This document shows, one piece after another, positions 22,880 through 38,745 of a stretch of 47,500 bases of DNA. Both the position numbers and the translations under genes were made by a program. Under the pieces are notes generated by a model, which had not been told where the DNA came from, searched no databases, and saw nothing but the letters and a program-made list of their open reading frames with translations. Source of the DNA: Chrysomallon squamiferum (lineage: Eukaryota > Mollusca > Gastropoda > Neomphalida > Peltospiridae); NCBI GenBank assembly GCA_012295275.1, contig CM022665.1, forward strand, positions 41,673,652 through 41,721,151, read 5' to 3'. The stretch's first letter is position 1. The number at the start of each line of letters is the position of its first letter.

Positions 22880-23680
22880 ATATACATTAATGTATTTACC
22901 TATAAACTGTTATTTGATTATATTAAAAATTCTTTATTATTTACTTTCCTAAATGTTTATTTTTAAGTATAAATGTTTGAGAGCGTATTGCTTTGAAATA
23001 TTTAGTGTCAGCTGATACGAGCACGCACGAAAATACTAGACACATTTTAAAAATATTTCTTTTGTATATTTGTAGTTGAAAAGAACAAACATTCTAAGAT
23101 AAAAAATAAAATTGCTGAAACAAAGAAACAGAATAAAAACAGACAGACAGAAATATGCAGACGTTTGTGCATTGGAATTAACGATAATCTATATATCATT
23201 ACGTTGATGTATGCCTTAATTTACGCTTTGTCTACATACAAAGATAAATTTTCTCTTTCATAAATACTCAGAGAAACTGGATTATTTACTCTCAAAATAA
23301 TGACAGAATATTAAATATCAGCCGAAAAGATTATTTATCTAATAAATCTTAATTTTTTTCTTTCTTGTAGCGGAATGTGCGCCATTTTGCTTAGACTGGT
23401 TGGCAGTCCAGTGTTTGTTGATTCTGTTTCGAGTGTGTTTACAGAAAATACATACAGAAAACCAGTCGCAGGTGTTACCATGGTTTTTATGCCACTGTCT
23501 CTGCGGTAGCCAATATTTAGTCTGTATGTACGATTGTTTACATTGGAAGCGATTGTTAATGCAGTCGTTGTCATTCAATTGGCAGTAACGGTTTTGAAAC
23601 TGTAGCTAACAAATGTATAAAATACGGTGTTTTTTTTCAGCTGTGTTACATAAAATACTTTTATTAATAATAATGAAATA
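22880..23680. other. Intergenic DNA; overlapping short frames without support
   Basis: Three frames of 62-79 aa overlap at 23335-23588 on both strands. They do not share a recognisable domain or splice context, so I see no gene. Confidence 0.5.
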
Positions 23681-23687
23681 AATATTA

Positions 23688-24075
23688 CTGCTGCTGCTGC
23701 TGCTACTACTACTAGTACTGCTATTACTACTACTACTACAGCTACTACTACTACTACGACAGTTACTACTACTACTACTACTACTTCTACTGCTGCTACT
23801 ACTACTACTACTAGTTACTACTACTACTATTACTACTGCCAATGCTACTACAACTACTGTTGCTGCTGCTGCTTTTACTACTACTACTACAGTTACTACT
23901 ACTACTGCTACTACTACTACAACTACAACTACTGTTGCTGCTGCTTTTACTACTACTACTTCTACTACAGCTGCTACGACTACTACTATTACTACTGCAA
24001 CTAGTAGTAATACTACTTCAATTACTTTTACAGTTGCTGCTTCTTCTGTTGTTGCTAACTCTACTACTAGTCAGT
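23688..24075. repeat. Imperfect (CTA/CTG)n array
   Basis: Triplet array with CTG and TTA variants. GTTGCTGCTGC followed by TTTTACTACTACTAC occurs twice about 80 bases apart, indicating segmental duplication within the array. Confidence 0.95.
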
Positions 24076-24219
24076 TAAGTCATAACAAATAAATAAATAA
24101 GTAAATGAATGAATGAATAAACAAATAAATAAATATGTATTAAGGTCTAATCATTATATCTCTTACTAGGTATTAAGAAATAAAAAATGATCGCTCTTTT
24201 AATGTGTATTAGTTACAAA

Positions 24220-24223
24220 TAAC

Positions 24224-24291
<68 letters not shown>

Positions 24292-24391
24292 TGATGATGA
24301 TGATAAATACTACTATAACAATTACAGCTACGTGTATTATTACTACTGCTCCTAGTATCACTGACAATAGTTAATGTTACTGCTGTTGTTG

Positions 24392-24429
<38 letters not shown>

Positions 24430-24430
24430 A
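24220..24430. repeat. (AAT)n(GAT)n and (TTG)n(TTA)n pair
   Basis: About 22 AAT units, then GAT (24288-24304). After 80 bases come TTG/TTA repeats (24380-24428), roughly the inverse complement of the first. Confidence 0.93.
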
Positions 24431-24769
24431 ATACTAACAACAAAAACAATACTAAAACTACTGATTCCAAAGCTAACGGTAATAAAACAACATAAATGGT
24501 GTAACGCAATTAGCCGAAGACGTTTGTGTCAACTTTGAAATTTATGTCTTGGAAGATCGCAGTAAACATCTCACAAATGGGTTAAACGTTTTCACGCGCG
24601 CCTAGGAAATGCATGTGCACCGAGAGGCCGTCTTTGTACTAATAAGTACGTAGAAAAAAAGAAATATTTTGGCAGTGTCATAAAGTTCTTTTGTTTTCCA
24701 GTCGTAGCTTCAGGAAGACACAATGCCAAAAAACATTTTACGAAACTATGGCGCAGGACCGTATCGTTT

Positions 24770-24770
<1 letters not shown>

Positions 24771-24822
<52 letters not shown>

Positions 24823-25055
24823 TATTTTCTGTTTTGTTTTGTTCTTTTTCACCAATGTCGTCCTTTGTTATAATTATTATTAATTGTTGTTAGTGTTGCT
24901 TTTATTAACGATGATGACGGTGGTCGTAATAATAATAATAATAATGATGATGATGATGATGATGATGATGATAATAATAATAATAATAATAAAATAATAA
25001 TAATAATAATAATAATATAATAATAATAAACTGGCCCTCAACTTAACATAATTCT

Positions 25056-25098
<43 letters not shown>
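24771..25098. repeat. (AAT)n, (GAT)n(AAT)n and poly-T cluster
   Basis: AAT run at 24772-24822, GAT/AAT at 24925-25028, poly-T at about 25061-25098. Confidence 0.93.
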
Positions 25099-25102
<4 letters not shown>

Positions 25103-25189
25103 AATTTTTTTCTTAAAGCTCACAACCACATGAATTAATCATTAAATCGTTCATGCATCCTCCCTCCCCACCTACCACCACCCCTTCTG

Positions 25190-25510
25190 CTCGGACGTGA
25201 CTTCTAACCAAGGAAGTAGTCCACAGAACCTGCTCGTTTGTTCTACAAGTAACATGACCGACGTTCACACGTGTTTATCTTGCGTGAGGCTGTTGAATGA
25301 GTCACGCGAATCTTACGGCACCACGCTGGGATGTTTGGGGAAACTAGGAAGAGAAGATAACTCCAACCGCGGTTTGAGAACCAGCGTTAAGATCCGCGAG
25401 CGAGATAACGCTTCGCGACAACGCCAAATTACTGCGCAATCAAAATTGCGGGTTTTGCACGTGAGACTGACGTTTTGACCTGGGAAATGCCTATCGATGA
25501 CGTTTTGTCG
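25190..25510. promoter_or_regulatory. CpG-rich unique island 5
   Basis: TGAGTCA (25298-25304, AP-1 type), CTGCGCAATC (near 25432, C/EBP-like) and CACGTG (25458-25463) lie in a CpG-dense block. Open frames overlap on both strands (93 aa plus, 107 aa minus), as expected where GC content locally lowers stop frequency. Neither shows a domain. Confidence 0.35.
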
Positions 25511-26423
25511 TTGTAGCTTGAACACAGTGATGAATAAGGACAATAACTTTATAACGTACGGGCAATTTGTCACAGTGTTGTAATTCAAGTTTTTGAAGAA
25601 AAAAAAAAAAGGAAATAAAAATAAAAATCCAAACATAGTTCTTGTTTAAATTTTTAAAATGAATAATTAGCAGAACCACCTGGTGTGCTTATTAATGCGT
25701 GTCAAATGACGGATGCAGTCATGCATGCACCTGCTTAACGACCGATGATGTATTTATTATGAACTAGTTGGATAACGAGTGTTTTGTAGCAAACAAACAA
25801 ATTCATAAATCTTTCCTAAATGTCGTGTGATTATTTGGTCAGATATTGTAAATGAAATTTAATGCGACCATCACAAACAGTAATAGTATGTCGAAAGACA
25901 ACAATTAATAAGATCAGTAACAAGAAAGCAACAGTAATAGTAATAATAATAAATTATTTAATAATAATAATAATAATAATAATAAAAAGAAGAAGGCGCA
26001 GAACAAAAACAACGAAAACACGAGAACAATGGCATCAATAAATAAATACAGAAGGTAGATCACTAAACAGTTGAATATCACTTACCTAATTAAAATTTCA
26101 TGGAAAAAAATAGTAGTTTTAAAGTGCAGCTAGTGGCATATAATAAAAATATTCTTAATCTTCAACTTATTATTTTATTGTTTTGTCGGGGACATGACAT
26201 CGCTCCTAATACTTTTACTAAACGTATGAGCGTTGCCTTTTCACTTCTTGACAACTGGTGTCGTGTCGTGACGTCATTGCGTACATGGTGGGCTTCTGTG
26301 AACTTTTTTCTGACAATGTTAAAGAAATTTTAAAGCAAATCGTCCTTTCTGCATATGATGGCGACTTCCAGATAGTTTGCAACTTTCTGTTGTTGTTATA
26401 ATTAATTAAAACTTGAACGGAAG

Positions 26424-26505
<82 letters not shown>

Positions 26506-26530
26506 CAACAACAACAACAACAACAACAAT
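26424..26530. repeat. (AAT)n(AAC)n compound
   Basis: About 26 AAT units followed by about nine AAC units. The reverse poly-Leu frame is an artefact. Confidence 0.95.
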
Positions 26531-27364
26531 ATTTTGACAACTTCAGTGCATCAGTAAAAATATTCTTTAATTCGTATGTTTCTTTCTAGCCCGAGCTAAA
26601 ATATCTTATCTGCATATATTCATATACAGTTTAAATTAATAAATTATTATTAGTGTTTTTCTATTTTTGAACAGATAATTTTTAATTAACAAGTAAATTA
26701 TACGTGTGCAGGTGCGTGCATAATACGTAAATCTCTGTGTGTCTTTAATTTTTTTTTTTTTTTTTTTTTTCCTGTTGAGTGTGTATAACATTTAAAGGTT
26801 GCGAAACACGACTGGTATGGAAGTGAAAGATATAAATTTGTAACTGTCAGCAAGACGAACTTTCGTACACAGTCAATTTCATACCTCCCACGTCGAAGAG
26901 CTACCGACCAAGATTACATTACTCTAGCAATTGTCAGAAGAGTTACTGTATTCGCTGTAGATTGTTCCTTAGATGCAAGACTACAAGTGTGGTCTAAAGT
27001 AATCAAATATTATTTGTATATTTTTAAAGACCTCCAGTTAAGTTAGGTCGTTAATCGAGCTGTCAGAAGGCAGAGTGATAATAGGCAACAATAAGGAATA
27101 GCGCGTGCGGCAAATAAAAACATCTTATTGAATTATGAAATCACAGCGGGTCGTTGGTCTAATCTTACACAGAGATATTCTGTTTTGCTTTTATTCGTTC
27201 TTGCATTCTTAAAGACTGTTTTCTTGCATCCTTTTCTTTCCTTTTTGCTCTTTTTACTTTCTTTCCTTTCGTTGATTATTTTATCCGTTTTGCAGGTTTC
27301 TGAAATGTCAGTTGTTTTTAAAATTATTTTTCCATTTTTTAATTTTTTGGACTGACTATCTATT

Positions 27365-27395
<31 letters not shown>

Positions 27396-27506
27396 TCTTT
27401 CTTTCTTTCTTTGAAGCTATGCACATTTTACTTATGTATATTTCTTATAATATATACATTTTTCTTTTGTTCGTTTGTTGAAGACACATTTTAAAATTCT
27501 TGCACG

Positions 27507-27549
<43 letters not shown>

Positions 27550-28060
27550 TTATGTTCTTTCAGTTCACAATTTTTCATTATATCTTTTGTCAGAAGACTG
27601 ATCTGTCGATTTCGGAACTTACTAAACGCAATCAGTTTTTATAATTTAAAAAATGGGGGGGGCGTTTTATCTGTTCATCATCTATTTTTAAACGCCTGGC
27701 TAATAATGCTTATAATTTTCAAATTCATAAAAAGAAAAAAGTTGTCTTAATTATTGTTTCGATATTTATCAGTCAAAAAGTAAATGACGTAAAAACGTAG
27801 CTGAAAGCAAAAATGTTATTAAAAAAACTAAGAAGAAAATAAGTAATTTAAAACATAATTAATTACATTAAAGACAAACTTCTTTATTTAATTAACTCAA
27901 ATTATTTTCTTCCTTTATCGCCTTTTCTTGGTTTTTTTTATTTTTTTTTTGGTTTTTTTCTGCAATAGCCAATAATGAATGTTTTATTTACAAGTTAACA
28001 ATAAATAATCAGCAGTTAGTATTTCACTCCACGCATCTCCATTGAACTAACCAACGCCAG
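26530..28060. other. Intergenic DNA with (TTTC)n and (TTTA)n
   Basis: Poly-T at 26747-26770, (TTTC)n at 27365-27412 and (TTTA)n at 27508-27552. Frames of 60-91 aa at 27128-27750 are Phe/Leu-rich because of these tracts. No gene recognised. Confidence 0.6.
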
Positions 28061-28064
28061 TAAT

Positions 28065-28440
28065 TAAAAGAAGTCTTTCGAATCAACATGACTGCAAACT
28101 TCAAGCTATCGAAGAACCACTTATCAGTCGGCTGTGACCGGGGGTCGCATGGAATTGTGGGATAAGATGACCCCTCATGTCAATCGCCGATCTCTTCAAA
28201 TCGGGTCGTACGAGATCATGTCGGTACTTAACGGGATTTGCTTTTGTTTGTTCGTGGGTTCTCGGTTATCTTCGACACTGAGCGACAGGCGTCAGGAAAG
28301 CGCCCGTCGTGTTTGTGTTGGTTCGCTGCAGTTGTTTTTACACTGACACCTTTGTTTTAGCAGGTTTTGTGGGCCTGCACGTGTTGCACGCGCACACTCC
28401 GTCACCGAGCGTTTATGTTTGAATTGGGCTAGGTGTTAAA
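28065..28440. promoter_or_regulatory. CpG-rich unique island 6
   Basis: Non-repetitive and CpG-dense (GACCGGGGGTCG near 28136, AATCGGGTCG near 28199, CACGCGCAC near 28388), with GGGATAAGATG (GATA-like, 28160) and CACGTG (28379). A 70-aa frame inside has no domain. It lies about 3 kb upstream of Rab4, so it is a reasonable distal-element candidate. Confidence 0.35.
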
Positions 28441-28609
28441 AAGCGATTTAATTAATTTGAAGTGGTGTTCTGTTTTAAAAGAAAGAAGCAGAGAAAGGAA
28501 TGGTCCGTGTCAAGTGTGAAAATTTCTAATGTTTTGACTGTTACTTGTCTTAAACAGTATATTGACGTTGAAGCGAGATATAAATGTAAATGAATAAATG
28601 ATTGAGTGC

Positions 28610-28612
28610 TGA

Positions 28613-28643
<31 letters not shown>

Positions 28644-29124
28644 AAGCGTAATGATTATTTTCGATGTTTTTGGTTTGCATTAAAAACAACAGGAATAAAC
28701 AGATAAATAAATAAATAAATAAAACATATTATAGTATTGTTGAGTTTATATGATTGAAATAAAACCAAAATATGATTTGATGACTTTTCAGTACACAAAT
28801 CTATTTATATTATATTATATTATATTATATTCCGATTTCTCTTACATTAATGAAGATGCTAACAGTTAATTAAATTATATAACAGAAAGAATCCAGAAAA
28901 TGTTGATTGTATTCTCTTTAACACAAAATAAAATTAAAATAAACACGATTGATATAAATAATTCTTCCAATTAAATTTTCATCTTAGTGCATAATATTTC
29001 ACTGAATGTAAGCCCTATCTATAATAATATTTTTAAAATTTATCTCATTTATTTATTATTATTTTATTATTATTTTTTCTTTTTAATCCGATTCACCCCT
29101 TAACGTTAATTAATTAATTAATTA

Positions 29125-29161
<37 letters not shown>

Positions 29162-29749
29162 AATTTTTGTTGTTTTTATTATTCCTGTTGTTGTTTTTTT
29201 TTTTTTTTTTCTTTTTCTTTTTCTTTATTATTATCATTATCATCATTATCTTAATCATCATCATTAATATTATTTATTTATTTATTTATTTATTCTTCAG
29301 TATATACTTTCCTACTCCGGTATCTTGAAAATTCTCTTTCGTCAGTTTGCATAAATATAATTATTATCTGACACTGATGATGTGCGGTTCACGGTTTTAT
29401 CAAAACATCTAAACAACTGTCTTCTTCGATGCCATAATGAACATTATATCTGAAACACGAATGTAAATTAGATTCTGTCGTATACAACATATGGGTGATG
29501 ATTTTTTTTGTCACTCTCATTCATCATTAATCACGTGCAGTTAATCACGTGATAGTTCATCTCTTTCAACAATTACATCCAGGTGGACACGGCATATGAG
29601 AAAGATTTTTATCTAATTATCAAAAGTGCCACTGCTATCAATATCACGATGGAAACAAAACGTGTGGCTTTGGTCTTTGTACCTCAGTAACAGTTAACTT
29701 TCTTTTTTTTTTTTTCCTTTTATTCAGTTATTTATCTTTAATTTATTAC

Positions 29750-29800
<51 letters not shown>

Positions 29801-30056
29801 ATATCTGTTATCTTCTTATCTTTCATTCTGTTTTTTCTTTCGTTCCACATTCTTTTTTCCTTTTCTTTGTTTGTTTCTTTTCTTTTCTAACGCTTATTTG
29901 TTTTTGTTTTCTTTCTTGCTAATGCTTTTTTATTATTATTAATTTTTTTTTATTTGCAGTCTTTATTTGATCGATTATTAAAGGGAATTTAAGAAGCAAA
30001 TTCTGGATTTTGTTGTAATATAGTACAAGGGACGTAACTCGCTTTGAACTAAAAAG

Positions 30057-30101
<45 letters not shown>

Positions 30102-30110
30102 GAAGAAAAA
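28610..30110. repeat. Run of (AAAT)n, (TATAT)n, (TTAA)n, (ATT)n and (AAT)n tracts
   Basis: AAAT at 28612-28644 and 28703-28722, TATAT pentamers at 28807-28830, TTAA at 29108-29125, ATT at 29130-29155 and 29748-29800, AAT at 30057-30099, with unique DNA between. No gene seen. Confidence 0.85.
29530..29556. promoter_or_regulatory. Pair of ATCACGTG E-boxes
   Basis: CACGTG at 29532-29537 and 29546-29551, both preceded by AAT. A third TCACGTGA lies at 30468-30475. These are bHLH-Zip (MITF/TFE, USF) type sites 1-2 kb upstream of Rab4. Confidence 0.3.
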
Positions 30111-30727
30111 TATCAATAAAAAGAGTTGATTATTTTATTAATTTAGTTTAAAAAGTTAATATCCATGAAAGCAAACCAATCCACTTTTTAAGGATATTGA
30201 CATTGTTGGTGGGTTTTTTTCTAATTTATCTTCTTTTCTTTTTTTTTTGTTCTTCCCCATCCCTTTATTTATTTATTTTTTTTTTTTTTATTTTTTTGTA
30301 ATATGTAATGAATTATTTTGAGAATAGCTTTTTGGACAGTACTTTTGTTGTTAATTATTGACTTATTAATAATAATAATAATGAAAATACATATTGCTTT
30401 CAAGTGAAATTAAACACTGGCGCCTTTTCAGTGACCACATTGACAGCTATTCTGAAAAATGGCGAGATCACGTGATACTGCACACGAAAGTCGACGATTT
30501 CAAACTGTCATTTCACAGCGCGACGTATAACTCTGAAATTTAACCCTATTCCACTGAGCACTCAGTATTTTATAGCATTGTCTGATGTAGAAATAGTTAA
30601 CTTGAAATGCAAAATGGAAAGTGTTCCCAAGTTAATTCATTTGGTCGTTCCTTAAAAAATAAAATAAAATAAAATAAAATAAAATATAACAAAAATGATT
30701 GCGATCAAAATTTAGAAGACTTCGAAA

Positions 30728-30728
30728 A

Positions 30729-30787
<59 letters not shown>

Positions 30788-30805
30788 TACATACATACAT
30801 ATATA
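30728..30805. repeat. (CA)n(CATA)n microsatellite
   Basis: About 26 CA units followed by CATA tetramers. Confidence 0.95.
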
Positions 30806-31005
30806 TCAAAAGCACATGGAGATTAACATACATACTGACGCAACATAGCATAATGGCACTTTGTGCAATTATGCATCAATGCATACATGAGATGTAGTGT
30901 AATATAATAATATACACCTATAATAATAATAAAGCAAATTATTAAATCCTTTCCATACACAGCTTCCATGAATTATTACATAAAAATTCGGTATATATAA
31001 AGATA

Positions 31006-31007
31006 AA

Positions 31008-31060
<53 letters not shown>
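31006..31060. repeat. (ATT)n microsatellite upstream of Rab4
   Basis: About 18 units, roughly 380 bases before the Rab4 start codon. Confidence 0.95.
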
Positions 31061-31329
31061 ATACATATAGAACATTATTTTGAACCGTCTAAATTTTCTC
31101 CCAAGTTATTCTTTTATTTTTTACTTTTCGGCTGGACATAGGCATTGGATAAAACATGCATATTAATGATGACGAGATTTATTTTTAATTATAATAAAAT
31201 AACTTATGATATTAAATTCTGGAAAGAAACTAAACATTTAATAATCAAATATATTTTGAAATCGTTAACCACTTCATAAAAACATTTTAAAAATTAATCA
31301 TCCCAGTGAAAGCCTCATTTTTCTTTCAG

Positions 31330-31438
31330 CTGTACGCGTGCAACAGAAATAAATAGAACCAGTCTATCGTCAATCAGCTGACGGCCATTTTGGAGGAAGT
31401 GCTAAAAAGAAAGCATTTTCTCGTAAAATCAAATCAAA
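31330..31438 (+). promoter_or_regulatory. RAB4: Probable Rab4 promoter proximal region / 5' UTR
   Basis: CpGs appear here (ACGCGT at about 31334, ACGG at 31381) just before a long CpG-poor block starts. GCCATTTT at 31384-31391 matches the YY1 core and GAGGAAGTG at 31393-31401 matches an ETS site. YY1 plus ETS next to a TATA-less start is common for housekeeping genes. No TATA box is obvious. The transcription start is not determinable by eye. Confidence 0.4.
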
Positions 31439-35387
<3,949 letters not shown>

Positions 35388-37600
35388 CAGACATCGTCCA
35401 CATTGTCGTGGACTAACAAGTGCTTTCAGAAGAAACCCATTACATAACACAGAGAAAGATCTGAAGAGGTTTTGATCTTAACATTGCATGTCTCAGCGTT
35501 TTTAAAACAAACACACTCTCTTTAGTTATTACTTGTAAATCTAACAAGTAAGATAAATATAAATTAAATTTGAAATATTTCCGATATAGAATTTATTTTG
35601 CATTTTATACACGCACACATGCATGCACACACGCACACACGTATTCACATACATACATATATATATATATATATTATATATTATATTATTATTATTTTTT
35701 TGTTTCTGTTATATGATGGGTTGTATGTTGTTGTTGTTGTGATGTGTTTCACAGACTGATTGGTACAGGTGTTACTTGCAGCTGTTTTGTGAATATATAC
35801 AATTACTGGTGAACACATTATTGAATCTGAAAAAATCCACCTTCAGTTACAGTAAGCTGGGAGAGGTTTAGTCCTCACCCTTTTGAACTTGGTCCCTGGA
35901 TGTTTATAAAAATTCATAGCACTTGGTTCTTATCTCTGATTAAATTTATATTCAAACATTTATATCTGTCGCACTAAATTTTACTTGCACACAGTGAAAA
36001 ATACACACCGTTGTTTAGACTGTTGTTTGAGTATATCTTTATATCTATATATATATATATTTATAAAGAGATATATATATATATATATATTGTAGCTTTA
36101 ACACAAAAAATAACCATGACTTATTTTATTTTCAAGGATTTCTTCTTCTTATTTTTTTTTTTTTTTTAAGATGATGAAGGAATGTAGATGAAAAAAAAAT
36201 ACCCCAAATCTTGCAAGTAATTTTTCACCTAATGGTTGTTTTTTTTAAAACATATTTATTATTTTATTTTATTTTATGAATGCCAGATTTAATAGAAAAT
36301 GTGATCTGATGTGTGAGTTGTGATGATGTAGGTGACTACTGAAGATTGTTTTAAACACATTATTAAATAATGCATTTAATTTCATTTCTGCTTTGTACTA
36401 CACAAGTGATATTATTAAAATCTATATGCTTTTTAATATAAAACCCCAAAAAAGAAAAGTAAAATTAAAAATAAAACAAATAAATAATAATAATATTTCT
36501 TACAGACTGTTTTGAATCATATAATGTATTTTGATTAACATCACCCTGGTAACAGCAGTTTTCATCACATTCTGTCCAGTTATGGGGTTTTTTCAGGTAG
36601 CATTTTCATTGCTGCCCCCCCCCAAAAAAAAAAAAAAATGTTGATTTGTTTTTCAAAAGTGGATTACATTTGTTACTGTGTTCTGTTACTTTCTATTAAA
36701 AATTTAGTTTTAATTAATGAAGTGTTAATTATAACAAACTTTGGTCAGGAATGACAATCATATAGTTGTGTTTGACAGTTTAAAAATGTGTGGAGGTCTT
36801 TCTAAACAAATGATTAAATAAATAAATTAAAATGAAAAAAAATGAACTAATGATAATGTTTATTATTTATTTATTTAATGTTAATAATGGTTTCAGATTG
36901 TTCATTTTCACTGATAAATTACTGATATTAAGATTTGAGTAACACTTGAGATTAACAGTTGCTAGAAATGTTAGGAGACTTGTTAAAGGATCATTTTAAA
37001 ATTATTTTTTATTTTTTGAAATGGTCACTCCCAGAAAATATTTCTCTTCAGTTATAAATTGTCAAAAACATATTCATTATTCTTTTATCATCATTTCAAA
37101 TTCTTTTCATTTAACATTAAAATCCATCCATTTTTGTTTGGTTTTTTGGTTGATCTGTTATTACATTCGTGTAGAGAGATCTCAACAAGTATACAACTAT
37201 TACTTTATATAAGGACTATTTGTTACTTTGACAATAATTATATTATAATGATTTTATTTTATTTTATTTTTTTAAATTTTCTAACAGTAAAATGAAAAGA
37301 TTTTCGACATGAAGCTTTCACAACTGCATTTTAGCCTTTAAAATTCACATCTTTGCTACAGTAATGCTTTTTTTTTTTTTTTAAATTTTGTTCAGCTATC
37401 CATATATCTTTAGTTTCCAAAACACATTTACATCTCTGTGTGACAGTCTCCTGCCAGATCTTCAAATTCCAGACATTTCATCACTTAATAACAAAAGCTA
37501 TAAAAGATAAAACAATAAAGAACAAATAAAATGCAGATGGGAAACATCAGATTTTAAACAATGAATTGTCAGTCCACATCATGCTATTGTTTGCAACATA

Positions 37601-37608
37601 TTTATTAA

Positions 37609-37656
<48 letters not shown>
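37601..37656. repeat. (ATT)n microsatellite
   Basis: About 18 ATT units in the convergent intergenic/UTR region. Confidence 0.95.
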
Positions 37657-38718
37657 TAACTAAAACATGCTAGGTTTGGATCTAAGTAACCGAATATTTT
37701 TTTTTGGGAGTGTCATGTAAATACTTTGGTATTACACACATCCATGCATGAGTGTGCACACACAGTCACACACATGCACAAAACAACACAAAATAACTCT
37801 TTGGTTAATCATTGTTTTTAAACTTAAGCACAGGCATGTTTCATTTTCAGAAAACATCCACATTACAGTGTAAATGTTTGAACACATACATTATATCTAT
37901 GTATGTATATATATGTATATGTATATGTAACAAAACCATGTTTGCACACATATTATGGCAACGTTATAAAATCTTCATTTGATGGATTTAATATTTTTGC
38001 TGTTTTTTTTACACCTGGGTAAAATATAAACATTTTATTATCTACAATCAGAAACATGTTGCATTATAATCAAAACAGTGATCTGCATTTTATAGCTTTA
38101 ACTGTCTGTCACATGCATTGAAAACTCTGCACTCGGATCATTTTTATTTCTTTATCATGACTTCTCCACAATTTCTTCACCCATGTAAATGTATAATATT
38201 TATTTTTCATTTTTGTTTCCTATAACATTAACAGAAATGTCATTTGTGTCTGAGTATAAAATACCTCATATGACGATCATAAAAAGAAAATGATCACTAT
38301 TCTGTTTTGAAGAGGTTTTTTTCTTCATTATAAAACTAGAGAACAGTGCAGTCTTCTTTATGGATCTTTAAGAATTGCATTAAATGAACTAGGCAAAAGT
38401 TTCATCAGCAATGTATTTAGCAGCATTTATTAATTTTTGAAAATGTTTTTATTCACCCGTTTATCTCTCTCTGTCAGTCAATCAGTCTACCCATCAACTG
38501 TGTCTGTTTGACTTTCTTTCTGTTTTGTATGAAAAGCATCTTCAAGACTGTTGTTACAAATGCACTTACTCCGAATCTTGCATTTGATGAAATAGTACAA
38601 AAACTCTTCATAGACTGGATGTTTGAAAAAAGCTTTGAAAGACTCGGCTACTAAAGAATGTTAAGAATGATGTAAATAGCTCATTACGTTTCATGTACAT
38701 GTGTATGTATCATTTGTA

Positions 38719-38724
38719 AATAAA
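38719..38724 (+). terminator. RAB4: Candidate polyadenylation signal AATAAA for Rab4
   Basis: AATAAA is followed by GT-rich CTGTTGTACATAATT, the usual arrangement of signal then downstream element. The upstream TGTAAATA (38715-38722) overlaps it and is a Pumilio-type motif. Competing signals lie at about 36470, 36813 and 39563. Confidence 0.35.
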
Positions 38725-38745
38725 CTGTTGTACATAATTAGCAAA

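Larger units (their letters stand above)
35388..38745 (+). other. RAB4: Candidate Rab4 3' UTR (extent uncertain)
   Basis: AT-rich, CpG-poor, mostly non-repetitive sequence after the Rab4 stop. It contains short (CA)n/(TA)n at 35610-35690 and 36040-36090, and an (ATT)n run at 37601-37655. No convincing open frame is present. AATAAA-type signals occur at about 36470 and 36813 inside A-rich stretches, and in a cleaner context at 38719. The span given is the model ending after the 38719 signal; a shorter or longer UTR is possible. Confidence 0.35.

Noticed and set aside
23335-23588. Three overlapping short frames on both strands
   Set aside because: They conflict with each other and none has a domain or splice partner.
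25197-25636. Overlapping 93-aa plus and 107-aa minus frames
   Set aside because: A locally higher GC content lowers stop frequency; neither frame has a recognisable domain, and the minus frame begins in a poly-Phe stretch.
28134-28346. 70-aa frame in the CpG-rich island upstream of Rab4
   Set aside because: No domain recognised; the island is better treated as candidate regulatory DNA.
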